From Acetobacteraceae bacterium (GTDB lineage: Bacteria > Pseudomonadota > Alphaproteobacteria > Acetobacterales > Acetobacteraceae): a stretch of 64,000 nucleotides of DNA. This document shows, piece by piece, positions 10,185 through 20,608 of the stretch. The first letter of the stretch is position 1. The number at the start of each line of letters is the position of its first letter. The translations under genes and the position numbers were made by a program. The stretch is taken from assembly GCA_004843345.1 (NCBI GenBank), contig CP039460.1:124001-188000 (forward strand), given 5' to 3'. The notes below the pieces were generated by a model. The model made no database searches. It worked only from the letters and a program-made list of their open reading frames with translations, and was not told the origin of the DNA.

Positions 10185-10661
10185 ATGTTTCTTGGAACGC
10201 ATTGCAACCGATTTGACGCAAAAGGACGGATTTCTATTCCGGCTCCCTTTCGTGCCGTCCTGAAGAAATATGCTGTCTCTGGCCAGTCCTTAATGATCTT
10301 ACGCCCCTCACATATTCATCCTTGCATCGAAGTCTGGTCATCAGAACGTTTCCTGTCTCAAACAATGCCTCTCGCTGAATATGATCCCTTCTCCGAAGAA
10401 CATGAGGATTTATCCACCAGCCTCTATGCTGAAGCTTATCCATTAGATAGTGATAAAGAAGGACGGATTATTATTCCTGAATCACTTCAACGTCATGCAC
10501 TTCTCGAAAAAGAAGTTGCCTTCATGGGGCTTGGACGCATTTTTCAAATTTGGAATCAGGGCAACGCCCAAAAACGTCAAAAAGAAGCGCACTTAAAAGC
10601 AAAAAGCTTAACACTCCGAAATCGAACCTCTCTAAAAGAACAGGAGAGCGCGAGATGCTAA
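10185..10661 (+). CDS. mraZ: Transcriptional regulator MraZ
   Basis: A 158-residue DNA-binding protein with two tandem AbrB-like half-domains. The first begins MFLGTHCNRFDAKGRIS followed by PAPFR. The second contains AYPLDSDKEGRIIIPESL. MraZ represses its own dcw operon. The ATG at 10185 was chosen because MFLGT is the canonical start; an in-frame ATG 12 codons upstream would add an atypical extension. It is the first gene of the cell-wall/division cluster and overlaps rsmH by 7 bp (ATGCTAA). Its probable binding boxes lie about 65-90 bp upstream. Confidence 0.93.
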   Translation: MFLGTHCNRFDAKGRISIPAPFRAVLKKYAVSGQSLMILRPSHIHPCIEVWSSERFLSQTMPLAEYDPFSEEHEDLSTSLYAEAYPLDSDKEGRIIIPESLQRHALLEKEVAFMGLGRIFQIWNQGNAQKRQKEAHLKAKSLTLRNRTSLKEQESARC

Positions 10662-11647
10662 GAAATGCTCTCCAAACAGGACATATTCCAGTTCTGCTCC
10701 ATGAAGTCCTCGAAGCCATTCCACCTAAAGAAGATGCGCTTTATTTAGATGGCACTTTTGGTGGTGGTGGTTACAGCTATGCGCTTTTAAAACGCTTTTC
10801 AACGAGTAATCTTATCGCTATTGATCGTGACCCAACGGCTATCAAACGTGCTGATGAGTTTAAACAGGCATTTCCAAACCGTTTTTTAGCCATTGAGGGC
10901 ACTTTTGGTGCCATGAAGAACTATTGCACTGATCTTTCTTGGTTCAAGCAAAGCCCTCGAAATGGATTTGATGCTATCGTGCTAGATCTTGGCCTCTCCT
11001 CTTTCCAAATTGATGAAGCCGATCGCGGTTTTTCCTTCAAAGAAAATGGTCCTTTGGACATGCGTATGGGCAATAATAAAAAAAGCGCTGAAGATATTAT
11101 CAATCAGGCCTCAGAAGAGGCATTAGCTGATATTTTTTACTATTATGGAGAAGAGCGTTGCGCAAGACGCATTGCTCGCAAAATTGTTCACATGAGAAAT
11201 GAAGCTCCAATTAAAGATACTGTGACACTCGCAGAACTTGTTCGCTCATGTCTCCCGCCTTCCAGAAACAAGAAAGACCCTGCCACCCGGAGCTTTCAAG
11301 CCCTTCGTATTGCCGTAAATGATGAGCTAAATGAAATTCAAAAAGCACTGGAAGATGCGCCTACAATGCTTGCAGAAGCTGGCATTTTTGCAGTTGTAAG
11401 CTTTCATTCTCTTGAAGATCGCCTTGTCAAAAAAGCTTTCAAAAATCTAACCACATCAGAAAAATCACACTCTCGCTATCTACCAATATCGCACTTACCA
11501 ACAAAAGCATCTCTTTGGGAAATCCCTCAGGGCTATCCTGTTTCTCCTTCTCAAGAAGAAATAAAACTTAATCCTCGTGCACGCAGTTCTCGCTTGCGCA
11601 TTTTGAAAAAACGTTCAACAACCTCCACAAGAGGACATAAATTATGA
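10655..11647 (+). CDS. rsmH: 16S rRNA (cytosine1402-N4)-methyltransferase RsmH
   Basis: A 330-residue SAM-dependent enzyme that modifies C1402 in the ribosomal decoding centre. The SAM-binding loop DGTFGGGGYS is at residues 32-41, GHIPVLLHEVL at 9-19, then LDLGLSSFQID and PLDMRM, and near the C-terminus FHSLEDRLVKK. The ATG at 10655 has CAGGAGAG upstream and overlaps the mraZ stop, implying translational coupling. ftsL follows with a 4-bp overlap. Confidence 0.95.
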   Translation: MLRNALQTGHIPVLLHEVLEAIPPKEDALYLDGTFGGGGYSYALLKRFSTSNLIAIDRDPTAIKRADEFKQAFPNRFLAIEGTFGAMKNYCTDLSWFKQSPRNGFDAIVLDLGLSSFQIDEADRGFSFKENGPLDMRMGNNKKSAEDIINQASEEALADIFYYYGEERCARRIARKIVHMRNEAPIKDTVTLAELVRSCLPPSRNKKDPATRSFQALRIAVNDELNEIQKALEDAPTMLAEAGIFAVVSFHSLEDRLVKKAFKNLTTSEKSHSRYLPISHLPTKASLWEIPQGYPVSPSQEEIKLNPRARSSRLRILKKRSTTSTRGHKL

Positions 11648-12255
11648 ATAAAGTTGGCTATTGGTTAACAGGACTTACAAGCGTCTTCTGTTTTTTTTCC
11701 CTTTGGAATCTCTACCAAACAAAACAACAGACAAAACTAGTTGAATCTCAAATTGCACAAGTCCAAAAAGAACGTCTTGCTGCGAATTCTCGCACTGCCC
11801 TTCTCAAAATGGAATGGGGTGTTTTAAATCAGCCAGATCGCCTTGAAGATTTATCAAAACGTTTCTTGCCCAATCTACGCCCCACAGAAACAGAGCAGTT
11901 TGCACAATTAGAACAGGCTGGGAAACGTCTGCCGTCAATATATGAACCAGACACTCTTGGCAGACAAATCATGCTTGCGGGTAAGCATTCTAAAAATGAA
12001 GACTCCATAAAGCCGTCGGAGAATATTGCTCTTGCCCGCAATACAATCTCTGCGCCGCCTGCGACAATCGTTAAACACGAAGAAGACGGTGGGTTGGATG
12101 CCGCTATTAGTGATTTAGCAAAAAATAACACGCAAGAGCATATACGCTCCCTTCCTGTTTCACACCGTTCACCAGCAAGGGAAGATGAATCATATCACCA
12201 ACTCCTAACGGCATTTCAACAAGATACATCCCCAAAAATGCCAAATGAACTATGA
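11644..12255 (+). CDS. ftsL: Cell division protein FtsL
   Basis: A 203-residue bitopic membrane protein of the FtsQLB subcomplex. One transmembrane helix is at about residues 5-24. A periplasmic coiled coil (QTKLVESQIAQVQKER) follows, then the alphaproteobacterial FtsL signature LLKMEWGVLNQPDRLEDLSKR. A disordered polar tail of about 110 residues follows, longer than E. coli FtsL (121 aa). Position between rsmH and ftsI, with 4-bp overlaps on both sides, supports the call more than sequence identity does. Confidence 0.85.
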   Translation: MNKVGYWLTGLTSVFCFFSLWNLYQTKQQTKLVESQIAQVQKERLAANSRTALLKMEWGVLNQPDRLEDLSKRFLPNLRPTETEQFAQLEQAGKRLPSIYEPDTLGRQIMLAGKHSKNEDSIKPSENIALARNTISAPPATIVKHEEDGGLDAAISDLAKNNTQEHIRSLPVSHRSPAREDESYHQLLTAFQQDTSPKMPNEL

Positions 12256-14057
12256 CAAAAAAGCCGTATTCTACCTCTCCTCTTTTTTTAGAGAAAAAAC
12301 GCCTTCTTGGGGTTTCTTGTGCTTTTTTGACTATATTTTCTGTGCTTTCTTTAAAAACAGCATGGATTTCTCTCTTCTATCCTCTCCCGCCCCCCTCTGA
12401 GACAAAAATAAATCCACCTGATTCTTCCCTAGATAACGATCCAAGCTCTGCAGTCTCCTCTCTAAATCTTCCTCATATTCAAAGGGCTTCTGTCACAGAT
12501 CGAAACGGGCAAACACTCGCGGCCTCCTTGCCAGTTGTGAGTTTATATGCACATCCAGATGAACTGATCGAAATTAAAACAGTTGTTCGCCAACTCAAAG
12601 AAATTCTACCTAACCTAGATGTAAAAAAAACAATTTATCATCTTGAGAATAATAGAAAATTTGCTTACATAGCTCGCAATTTAACTCCTAAAGAAGAAGT
12701 AAAAGTCAATAACCTAGGAATTCCAGGGCTATATTTTGAAAATAGCGAAAAACGTCATTATCCACTTGGACATGTTGCTGCGCATGTTATTGGAGGCGTA
12801 GATATTGACGATCATGGCATTTCAGGGATCGAGAAATATTTTGATGAACGTTTATTAACAGATCGTACGCCTCTGAGACTTTCTCTTGATGTCAGGGTGC
12901 AAGAAGTTGTGCGTTCAACCTTGATAGAAGCCATTCACAATTTTAACGCACTTGGTGGCTGTGCCATCGTAATGGACATTCATACAGGCGAAATTATCGC
13001 AATGGTCAGTGCGCCCGATTTCGATGCCAATAATCTTAGCAAAACACCGATGGATGTACGGTTCAATCGTGCCGTTACAGGTGCTTATGAACCTGGATCT
13101 ACTCTAAAGCTTCAAACGGCAGCTATGGCACTTCAATCTGGCAAAGTTCATATTTGGGATCGTTTTTCAACCAGTCCTATTCACATCGGGCGTTTTAAAA
13201 TCTCTGATTTAAGTACAGATCATTTTGCGCCATATCTCAGCTTTCCTGAAGTGCTTGCACATTCTTCAAACCCAGGTGCCGCACATATTGCGCTAGACGT
13301 TGGTGAAGCAGCACAACAAGAATGGTTCCAAAAAATTGGCTTTCTTAGTCGTGTACCCATTGAACTTCCTGAAGCGGCTAGACCACTCTTCCCGCCTCCA
13401 GAAAGATGGAAAACAACAACTGTATTAACCGTTGGGTTTGGGCACGGTATTGCAGAACCTCCCCTTTCTATTTTGCGTGGTGTTTCTACACTCGCAAATG
13501 GCGGTATACTCGTCACGCCGACATTGATTCCACTAAAGGATAAGCCAAACGCTTCTCAGCCTATTCGTGTTATGTCTCAAAAAACATCTGATATTCTTCG
13601 TAAAATTATGCGCCTGGACATTACTCAGGGTACGGGAAGAAAAGCTGAAGCTTTAGGTTACTACCCAGGCGGAAAAACGGGAACAGCCGAAAAAATTGAT
13701 GCTCACGGCCGCTACATGAAGCACACAAATATTACAGCTTTCGCAGGGGCTTTTCCTATGAATGATCCAAAATATTCCGTCTATATTATGTTGGATGCAC
13801 CTCAAGGAAATGAATCAACACATGGCTATCAAACAGCTGGTTGGATTGCGGCACCTGTTTTTTCAAAAATCGTATTACGTATTGCGCCAATGCTTGGCAT
13901 TTATCCAAATTTCACAGATACTGATCAAATAGAACAATCTCTTTCCATCCCGATGCAGCCTTCTGCTCCACAAGGTGTCCGTGCACTTGGCCCAGGATAT
14001 GATCCCGGAGAAAACCGTCTCGAATTGGAATCTTCTAAAAAAAATCATAATCACTAA
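12252..14057 (+). CDS. ftsI: Septal peptidoglycan transpeptidase FtsI (PBP3)
   Basis: A 601-residue class B penicillin-binding protein that crosslinks septal peptidoglycan together with FtsW. A single transmembrane helix lies at about residues 17-38. A dimerisation/pedestal domain follows (SVTDRNGQTLA, GVDIDDHGISGIEKYFD), then the transpeptidase domain with S283-T-L-K286, S338-S-N340 and K475-T-G477. All three catalytic motifs are intact. Co-translated with ftsL (ATGA overlap); murE follows after 14 bp. Confidence 0.95.
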   Translation: MTKKPYSTSPLFLEKKRLLGVSCAFLTIFSVLSLKTAWISLFYPLPPPSETKINPPDSSLDNDPSSAVSSLNLPHIQRASVTDRNGQTLAASLPVVSLYAHPDELIEIKTVVRQLKEILPNLDVKKTIYHLENNRKFAYIARNLTPKEEVKVNNLGIPGLYFENSEKRHYPLGHVAAHVIGGVDIDDHGISGIEKYFDERLLTDRTPLRLSLDVRVQEVVRSTLIEAIHNFNALGGCAIVMDIHTGEIIAMVSAPDFDANNLSKTPMDVRFNRAVTGAYEPGSTLKLQTAAMALQSGKVHIWDRFSTSPIHIGRFKISDLSTDHFAPYLSFPEVLAHSSNPGAAHIALDVGEAAQQEWFQKIGFLSRVPIELPEAARPLFPPPERWKTTTVLTVGFGHGIAEPPLSILRGVSTLANGGILVTPTLIPLKDKPNASQPIRVMSQKTSDILRKIMRLDITQGTGRKAEALGYYPGGKTGTAEKIDAHGRYMKHTNITAFAGAFPMNDPKYSVYIMLDAPQGNESTHGYQTAGWIAAPVFSKIVLRIAPMLGIYPNFTDTDQIEQSLSIPMQPSAPQGVRALGPGYDPGENRLELESSKKNHNH

Positions 14058-14071
14058 CCCCATAGCACATC

Positions 14072-15547
14072 ATGCAACTTTCCTCTCTTATTCCTTCCAA
14101 TCTCCTTCCAGATACCTATAAAAACGTAGAAATTTCTTCAATTTCAAGCGATAGCCGTGAAATCCAAAAAGGAGCACTTTTTTTTGCACTTTCTGGTACA
14201 AAACTAGATGGAACTGCCTTTATTCAAGAGGCTATATCAAAGGGTGCTGCTGCCATCGTCAGCGAAAAAGATTTTTTGCCTCAAGAGGACATCCCAATCG
14301 TTATTGCAAAAAATGCAGCTTCTTTGCTTGGGATATGTTCTTATAAATTTCAAGCCCCCTTACCCGACCACATTATTGCTATTACAGGGACAAACGGCAA
14401 AACAAGTACAGCAGATTTTATTCGACAATTATGGGAACTTAAAAAAGAAAACAGTGCCTCCATTGGAACGCTTGGAATTAAAGCAACAACTGGAGATATT
14501 CCCTCTGCTCAAACAACGCCTCCGCCAACTTTACTTGCGAAATATCTCCATCAGCTGAAAAAAACTGGCGTTGAGCATATTGCTCTCGAAGCTTCTTCCC
14601 ATGGTCTTGTTCAAAATCGTTTAACAGGTCTGACTTTTGAGGCTGCTGGATTCAGTAGTTTCAGTCGAGACCATCTTGACTATCACAAAACAGAAGAAGC
14701 TTATCTCAATGCAAAACTCACTCTTTTTAAAGATCTTCTAAAGCCCGGTGCTCCGGTTGCCGCTTCAACGGCCTGTGGAGAAAAAGTGCTAACCACGCTT
14801 CAAAAGATTGCAGAAGAAAAAAAATCAGACTTTCGCACAATCGGAAAAAACGGAAATTTCTTTAATATCCTTAAAATCAATCCTCTTGCAGATGGGCAAG
14901 AGCTTTTCATTTCTTTCAAAAAGAATAAACCAATTTCCATTCACCTTCCTATTCCTGGTTTATTCCAAGCACAAAATGCCCTTTTAGCAGCAGCCCTCAT
15001 CTGCCCAAATCATACAACCACACAAGATGCCTATGAACTTTTACAACTTTTCTCCCGATTAAAACCTATTCCTGGCAGAGCAGAATTGGCTGGAAAAACA
15101 GAGAACGGTGCAGCTGTTTATATCGACTATGCCCATACACCTGATGCCATAGAACGCATTATAGAATCCCTTCGCCCTCATCTCTCGGAAAAAGGGCGTT
15201 TATTCATTCTCTTTGGCGCAGGCGGAAATCGAGATTCTGGAAAACGACCTTTAATGGGAAAAGCTGCAAGCCTAGCAGATATCTCCATTGTAACTGATGA
15301 TAATCCGCGTTTTGAAGATCCTAAAAGAATTCGAGAAGAAATTCTTTCTGGTTATCCAAAAGCAATCGAAATCGCAGGGCGAAAAGAAGCTATTTCTTAT
15401 GCTTTAAAACAACTTAAATCTGAAGACATTCTTGTCATTGCTGGAAAAGGACATGAAAAAGGTCAGGAAGTTAATGGTAAAACGCTTCCCTTCGATGATC
15501 TTCAGACCGCACGCCAAGAAGGCAAACTTATGCAAGGTAATTTTTAA
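14072..15547 (+). CDS. murE: UDP-MurNAc-L-Ala-D-Glu:meso-DAP ligase MurE
   Basis: A 491-residue Mur ligase adding the third stem-peptide residue. The ATP loop GTNGKTST occurs near residue 107. The substrate-specificity motif D410-N-P-R413 indicates meso-diaminopimelate rather than lysine. The central domain carries EASSHGLVQNR and FSRDHLDYH. The protein is cytosolic. It overlaps murF by one base (TAATG), so translation is probably coupled. Confidence 0.95.
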   Translation: MQLSSLIPSNLLPDTYKNVEISSISSDSREIQKGALFFALSGTKLDGTAFIQEAISKGAAAIVSEKDFLPQEDIPIVIAKNAASLLGICSYKFQAPLPDHIIAITGTNGKTSTADFIRQLWELKKENSASIGTLGIKATTGDIPSAQTTPPPTLLAKYLHQLKKTGVEHIALEASSHGLVQNRLTGLTFEAAGFSSFSRDHLDYHKTEEAYLNAKLTLFKDLLKPGAPVAASTACGEKVLTTLQKIAEEKKSDFRTIGKNGNFFNILKINPLADGQELFISFKKNKPISIHLPIPGLFQAQNALLAAALICPNHTTTQDAYELLQLFSRLKPIPGRAELAGKTENGAAVYIDYAHTPDAIERIIESLRPHLSEKGRLFILFGAGGNRDSGKRPLMGKAASLADISIVTDDNPRFEDPKRIREEILSGYPKAIEIAGRKEAISYALKQLKSEDILVIAGKGHEKGQEVNGKTLPFDDLQTARQEGKLMQGNF

Positions 15548-16968
15548 TGTCAACTTTATGGGACAGCGCTTCGTTAAGAGAAGCCACACTTGGTAAACTC
15601 AAAGCTGATGTCCATCTTAAAGGCATTTCCATTAACAGCTTAGAAGTTGAAAAAGGAGACCTGTTCATTGCCCTGCGTGGTGGGAAAAGAGATGCACATG
15701 AATTTATCTTGCATGCTTTAGAAGCTGGAGCTTCTTGTATTATGGCAGACAATCGCCATTTTTTGGAAAAAAATGGCCTTCTTGAGAATGAAAATATCTT
15801 GCTGGTTGAGGACTGTTTTGAAGCTCTCCATAGAATGGCACTTTTTTCACGAAAACGTTTTCAAGGGTATGTCATCGCAGTCACAGGAAGTGTTGGAAAA
15901 ACAACAACAAAAAATATACTTTTTGAAACCCTTTCCGCTTATGGAAAAACTGTTGTTTCCAAAAAATCTCTTAATAACCATTTAGGAGTTCCGCTTACCC
16001 TTATTTCGATACCAGAGGATGCCAAATTTGCTGTCCTTGAAATTGGGATGAATCATCACGGTGAAATTCTTCCGTTAGCACAAATGGTGCAACCTCACAT
16101 GGGCATTATTACAACCATCAACAAAGCCCATGCTGGAAATATGGGAGGGGAAACTGGAATTGCCTCTGAAAAAGCAACCTTATTTCAAAGCTTACCTAAA
16201 GATGGCATTGCGCTTTACGGCGACTTTCCGGAGAAAATAAAAAATATTATTGAAAAATCTATTCCCAAAAACGTTAAAAAATACACCATTGGTAAAAAGA
16301 AGGAAAATAATTTTTATCTACACAATGAAAGGCTTTTTTCTGACCAAAGCTATGGTATTCTCGAATATGAAGGACAGTGCTTTAATCTCGAAGTAAATGC
16401 CCCTGGCGAGCACCTTCTAGAAGATGCCACTCTAGCCATCAGCGCTATTCTCGCCCTTGATTTAAACCCCTCAGAAGCTTTGAAAGCCCTTCAAAACTTT
16501 AAACCGAGCTATGGGAGAGGTGAGAAACATCAGCTTCAAAATAATATCACGCTCATTGACGAGACACACAACGCCTCCCCAGCAAGTGTCCAAGCAGCTA
16601 TAAAAACCTTATCATTGCAAAAAGCTAACCGAAAAATCGCTATTTTAGGGGATATGCTGGAATTAGGAGAATTCTCTAAATCAGAACATCTCTCTCTTGC
16701 ACCTCTTCTAAAAAAAGAAAAAATTATCCTTTTTGCCTGTGGTCAAGAAATAAAACCTCTTTTTGATAGCCTACCAATAGAATTCCAAGGTGGATACGCT
16801 CCCTCTTCTGACTTACTCATTGCGCCTATTCAAAAATATTTAAAAACTGGAGACTATATTGTTGCAAAAGGAAGCCACAGCATGAAAATTGATAAAATTG
16901 TTGAGGCATTGAAACTTTATTTTTCTCTAAATACCAAAGAACAAAGAAACAGCCGCCATGCTATATGA
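15547..16968 (+). CDS. murF: UDP-MurNAc-tripeptide:D-Ala-D-Ala ligase MurF
   Basis: A 473-residue ATP-dependent ligase that adds D-Ala-D-Ala to complete the UDP-MurNAc-pentapeptide. It has the N-terminal UDP-binding domain ([10 protein letters not shown]), the P-loop GSVGKTTTK near residue 116, [21 protein letters not shown] and [11 protein letters not shown], all typical of MurF. The start codon overlaps the murE stop and the end overlaps mraY by 11 bp. Confidence 0.95.
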   Translation: MSTLWDSASLREATLGKLKADVHLKGISINSLEVEKGDLFIALRGGKRDAHEFILHALEAGASCIMADNRHFLEKNGLLENENILLVEDCFEALHRMALFSRKRFQGYVIAVTGSVGKTTTKNILFETLSAYGKTVVSKKSLNNHLGVPLTLISIPEDAKFAVLEIGMNHHGEILPLAQMVQPHMGIITTINKAHAGNMGGETGIASEKATLFQSLPKDGIALYGDFPEKIKNIIEKSIPKNVKKYTIGKKKENNFYLHNERLFSDQSYGILEYEGQCFNLEVNAPGEHLLEDATLAISAILALDLNPSEALKALQNFKPSYGRGEKHQLQNNITLIDETHNASPASVQAAIKTLSLQKANRKIAILGDMLELGEFSKSEHLSLAPLLKKEKIILFACGQEIKPLFDSLPIEFQGGYAPSSDLLIAPIQKYLKTGDYIVAKGSHSMKIDKIVEALKLYFSLNTKEQRNSRHAI

Positions 16969-18043
16969 AATTGTCCAAAATTTTTTCCCTCATCATGGCG
17001 GTATTGCAAATCTCCTCCATTACATCACCTTCCGTGCAGGGGCGGCCTGCTTAACATCTCTGATCATCGCCCTTTTTGCAGGTCCTTCTTTCATTCTCTT
17101 TTTAAAATCTCTTGGCAAACAACCCATCCGAGAGCTTGGACCTGAACGTCACATTTCAGAAAAAGCAGATACCCCCACAATGGGGGGGCTTTTAATCTTA
17201 TTTTCAGCACCATTAAGTCTCTTTTTTTGGGGAAATCTTCATAATGGCTTTCTTTGGGCGGCTATAATCGCATTCTTAGCTTTTGGACTTATCGGATTTT
17301 GGGACGATTTCCTTAAAGTTGCAAAAAAAAATACGAACGGCGTCCCCGGACGTATTCGTCTCTTATGCGAATTTGCTATTGCTGGGGGAATTTCTATTTG
17401 GATTGAACTTTTAACACCGCATGAACTTAGGAATGGAGTAGCAATTCCTTTTCTAAAAGATGTCGTCATTCCCTTAGGTACTTTTTTTCCCATCTTTGCA
17501 ATGGTGTTCATTGCGGGATTTGGCAATGCAGTCAATTTAACCGACGGCCTTGATGGTTTGGCGACTGTTCCAACAATCATTGCAAGTCTGGTTTTTGCAA
17601 TTATTGCCTATAATATCGGCAATCGTATTTTTGCAAATTATCTCGGCGTTCCCTTCATTCCAGGTACGGGAGAACTCACTGTCTTCTGTGCGGCTCTTAT
17701 TGGTGCTTGTCTCGGCTTCTTATGGTTCAATGCACCGCCTGCAGAGATTTTTATGGGAGATACTGGATCACTTGCATTAGGTGCCGCCTTAGGAACGATT
17801 GCTGTTGCCGTAAAAAATGAGCTCGTTCTATGCCTTGTTGGAGGTATTTTCGTCGTTGAAACACTGTCCGTCATCTTACAGGTTTTTTGGTTCAAACGAA
17901 CTGGAAAACGCATTTTCCTAATGGCTCCTCTTCATCATCATTTTGAGAAAAAAGGATGGGAAGAGCCCAAAATTGTTATTCGTTTCTGGATTATTGCGCT
18001 TGTTTTAGGATTGCTGGGATTAGCAACCTTAAAACTTCGCTAA
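16958..18043 (+). CDS. mraY: Phospho-MurNAc-pentapeptide transferase MraY
   Basis: A 361-residue polytopic inner-membrane enzyme forming lipid I from UDP-MurNAc-pentapeptide and undecaprenyl phosphate. About ten hydrophobic segments are seen. The signature blocks are [46 protein letters not shown] and the loop [13 protein letters not shown], which holds the catalytic Asp/His residues. Its start lies 11 bp inside murF. Confidence 0.96.
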   Translation: MLYEIVQNFFPHHGGIANLLHYITFRAGAACLTSLIIALFAGPSFILFLKSLGKQPIRELGPERHISEKADTPTMGGLLILFSAPLSLFFWGNLHNGFLWAAIIAFLAFGLIGFWDDFLKVAKKNTNGVPGRIRLLCEFAIAGGISIWIELLTPHELRNGVAIPFLKDVVIPLGTFFPIFAMVFIAGFGNAVNLTDGLDGLATVPTIIASLVFAIIAYNIGNRIFANYLGVPFIPGTGELTVFCAALIGACLGFLWFNAPPAEIFMGDTGSLALGAALGTIAVAVKNELVLCLVGGIFVVETLSVILQVFWFKRTGKRIFLMAPLHHHFEKKGWEEPKIVIRFWIIALVLGLLGLATLKLR

Positions 18044-18075
18044 TTATAAAAGACACAAGATTGAAAGATTATAAT

Positions 18076-19452
18076 ATGGATACCCTGTTCTCTAAATCCC
18101 TTTTTCTGGGAGAAACATATGTTGTTTATGGTTTAGGGAACAGCGGTACCTGTGCAGTTAAAGCACTCTTAGAGATGGGAGCCATAGTCTTTGCGTGGGA
18201 TGATTCTCCAAATTTTAATTCTCAAAAATGGCAAGAAAATCTCAGTGATAAGACAGATTCAAATCTAACCTTATCACCAATTATCTCTCTCCCGGAAAAT
18301 GCTAAAGCTCTGATCCTTTCTCCTGGAATTCCACATACCTTTCCAAAGCCGCATCCTGTTGCCTTATTGGCTCGCAAAAAGCAAATCCCTATTCTTTCGG
18401 ATGTCGAGCTATTCTATCAGGCTGTTCGCAAATCAGGCTCTCAAGCACGCTTCATTGCCATTACTGGAACGAATGGAAAGTCAACTTGCACAGCGCTCTT
18501 AGAGCATATTTTATCACAAGAAAATGATGAAGTTATTGCTGGTGGAAACATCGGAAAATCTGTCTTCTCACTGCCACGTCTCGGAGACCATGGGATATAC
18601 ATTCTTGAAATGTCTTCCTATATGCTAGAGCGTTTAAAAACTTTCAAAGCTGACGCCGCTGCGTGGACCACCTTTTCTCCTGACCATCTTGATCGTCATC
18701 AAAATATTGAAGGTTATCGCTTAGCCAAAAGAAATGTTTTTAATAACATGTCTTCCCCATCCATCGCTGTTTTTGGAGAAAAAGCAAACTGGAGCATTGA
18801 AGAAACAGAATATTTAAAAACAAAAAATATACGCTCTATGTGGGCCGAGGATTTCCCAGAAAAAGATCTGCCAACTACACCCTATTTACCGGGAAAACAT
18901 AATCGGCAGAATCTCGCTTTGTGCCTTTTTATCGCACAATATTTTGGCCTTTCAAAAGAAAGTATCGAAAAAGGAGCTCGCACATTTGAAGGTCTTCCAC
19001 ATCGTTTAAAATGTATTGAGAAAATCAATGATATTCTTTTTGTAAATGACAGCAAGGCCACAAATTTCGAAGCGGCTCTTCCTGCACTTACCGCTTGGGA
19101 AAATATTTATTGGATTTTAGGTGGAATTGCCAAAGCCAACGGTATTGAGGGTGTTGAAAAAGTCGCTTCACATATTAAACATGCTTTTGTAATTGGGTGT
19201 GACGCCGAAAAACTCGCAATGACTTTGCAAAAAGCAGGAATTGCCCATACTTTTTCAAAAACCTTGGAAAAAGCCGTAGAAGCTGCCTACATAAAAGCAA
19301 AAGAAAATGGCAATGGAACTGTTTTACTCTCTCCTGCTTGCGCTAGTCAGGATCAATTTCGTAATTTTGAAGAGAGAGGTAATATTTTTACAAAAATTTG
19401 TGTAAAAATAAAAAAATCTCTTGAAATAACAGCGTCGCAGGATAATCACTAA
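18076..19452 (+). CDS. murD: UDP-MurNAc-L-Ala:D-Glu ligase MurD
   Basis: A 458-residue cytosolic Mur ligase adding D-glutamate. The N-terminal Rossmann segment is VVYGLGNSGTCAVKALL, the ATP loop TGTNGKSTCTALLEHIL, and SSYMLERLKTF and SPDHLDRH mark the central domain. FEGLPHRLKCI and NDSKATNFEAALPAL mark the C-terminal domain. The ATG at 18076 (MDTLFSKS) is chosen; a longer frame would overlap mraY by almost 90 bp. A poor Shine-Dalgarno (AGA) precedes it. ftsW follows after 3 bp. Confidence 0.95.
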   Translation: MDTLFSKSLFLGETYVVYGLGNSGTCAVKALLEMGAIVFAWDDSPNFNSQKWQENLSDKTDSNLTLSPIISLPENAKALILSPGIPHTFPKPHPVALLARKKQIPILSDVELFYQAVRKSGSQARFIAITGTNGKSTCTALLEHILSQENDEVIAGGNIGKSVFSLPRLGDHGIYILEMSSYMLERLKTFKADAAAWTTFSPDHLDRHQNIEGYRLAKRNVFNNMSSPSIAVFGEKANWSIEETEYLKTKNIRSMWAEDFPEKDLPTTPYLPGKHNRQNLALCLFIAQYFGLSKESIEKGARTFEGLPHRLKCIEKINDILFVNDSKATNFEAALPALTAWENIYWILGGIAKANGIEGVEKVASHIKHAFVIGCDAEKLAMTLQKAGIAHTFSKTLEKAVEAAYIKAKENGNGTVLLSPACASQDQFRNFEERGNIFTKICVKIKKSLEITASQDNH

Positions 19453-19455
19453 CAG

Positions 19456-20604
19456 ATGGGCAAACTGACAAAATACTTTCAAAATTGGTGGACAAGAGAC
19501 GTCGATTATTGGTCTCTTGCCTGTATCTTTGTCATTACATGCTTTGGCTATATCTTGATGCTTGCAGCAAGCCCCGCGGTTGCTATTCGCATTGGAGCAC
19601 CTGCCCATCTTTTCATCATCAAGCAAACAGGTTTTCTGATTGCTGGGTGGATTTTAATGATATCTGTCGCTCTCCTTCCCCCTCGTATTGTCTTAAAATG
19701 TGCCTTTGTTGGGACTGCTTTAGGTATTCTGGCGACAGCTTACACACTCTTTCATGGAATGGATATTAAAGGCGCACGCCGATGGATTGATCTCCCAATC
19801 ATGTCTATCCAGCCTTCTGAATTTTTAAAACCTTGTTTTGCTGTGACGTTAGGTTGGATTCTAAGTCTCTGCAAACCGACCTCATCTTTCCATGTTCAGT
19901 TAAAATGTTGGGGAATGGCAGGCGGCTTATTTTTACTCATCGCTTGTTTGTTAGTCGCACAGCCAGACATTGGAATGTTATGCGTTATCGCAGGTATTTT
20001 AGCTATTGAATTCTTTATTGATGGCATCTCCCTTGCTTTTTGCGGAATAATCACCGCAACAGGTGCTTTTTTTCTCTTTCTTGCTTTCGAACTTCTTCCC
20101 CATGTTCATTCAAGAATAGAACGATTTATACATCCTAAAAACGGCGACCATTACCAAGTCGATATGTCTTTGCGCGCTATCAGGAACGGCGGAGCCTGGG
20201 GAATGGGGCCTGGTGAAGGCGAAGTCAAAAATCTGCTCCCAGATGCCCATGCCGATTTTATCTTTGCTGTTGCCGGGGAGGAATTTGGCCTCATTCTTTG
20301 CCTCATTCTCATCTCCCTATTTGCCTTTTTAATTATTAGAATTCTTCTTTCACTCATTAAGAAAGAGCAAAAATGGGAAATTTTAACCGCAGCTGGACTT
20401 ATTTCTGGATTTGGCTTTCAAGCTTGCGTAAACATAGCGTCAACAATTAACCTCATTCCAACCAAGGGAATGACTCTTCCCTTTATTTCTTATGGTGGCA
20501 GTTCTGTTCTTTCCGTAGGACTGACTTTAGGAATGCTTTTATCCATAGCAAGAAGACCCATCATCATTGATGCGTTTTCAGGAACTCCATCAGAGAGGAA
20601 CTAA
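19456..20604 (+). CDS. ftsW: Septal peptidoglycan glycosyltransferase FtsW
   Basis: A 382-residue SEDS-family membrane protein polymerising lipid II at the septum in partnership with FtsI. About ten transmembrane segments are present. Characteristic blocks are KGARRWIDL near residue 106, QPSEFLKP, QPDIGM, then NGGAWGMGPGEGEVK, LPDAHADFIFAVAGEEFG and the C-terminal LPFISYGGSS. The short spacing to murD and murG argues for one transcript. Confidence 0.95.
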   Translation: MGKLTKYFQNWWTRDVDYWSLACIFVITCFGYILMLAASPAVAIRIGAPAHLFIIKQTGFLIAGWILMISVALLPPRIVLKCAFVGTALGILATAYTLFHGMDIKGARRWIDLPIMSIQPSEFLKPCFAVTLGWILSLCKPTSSFHVQLKCWGMAGGLFLLIACLLVAQPDIGMLCVIAGILAIEFFIDGISLAFCGIITATGAFFLFLAFELLPHVHSRIERFIHPKNGDHYQVDMSLRAIRNGGAWGMGPGEGEVKNLLPDAHADFIFAVAGEEFGLILCLILISLFAFLIIRILLSLIKKEQKWEILTAAGLISGFGFQACVNIASTINLIPTKGMTLPFISYGGSSVLSVGLTLGMLLSIARRPIIIDAFSGTPSERN

Positions 20605-20608
20605 TACT

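Noticed and set aside
10550-10654. Longer N-terminus for rsmH starting inside mraZ
   Set aside because: The extra 35 residues are a frame-shifted reading of the mraZ end. ATG 10655 has a good ribosome site and gives the normal RsmH length.
17956-18075. Longer N-terminus for murD starting inside mraY
   Set aside because: It would add about 40 residues unlike any MurD and overlap mraY by almost 90 bp. ATG 18076 begins just before the conserved Rossmann segment.
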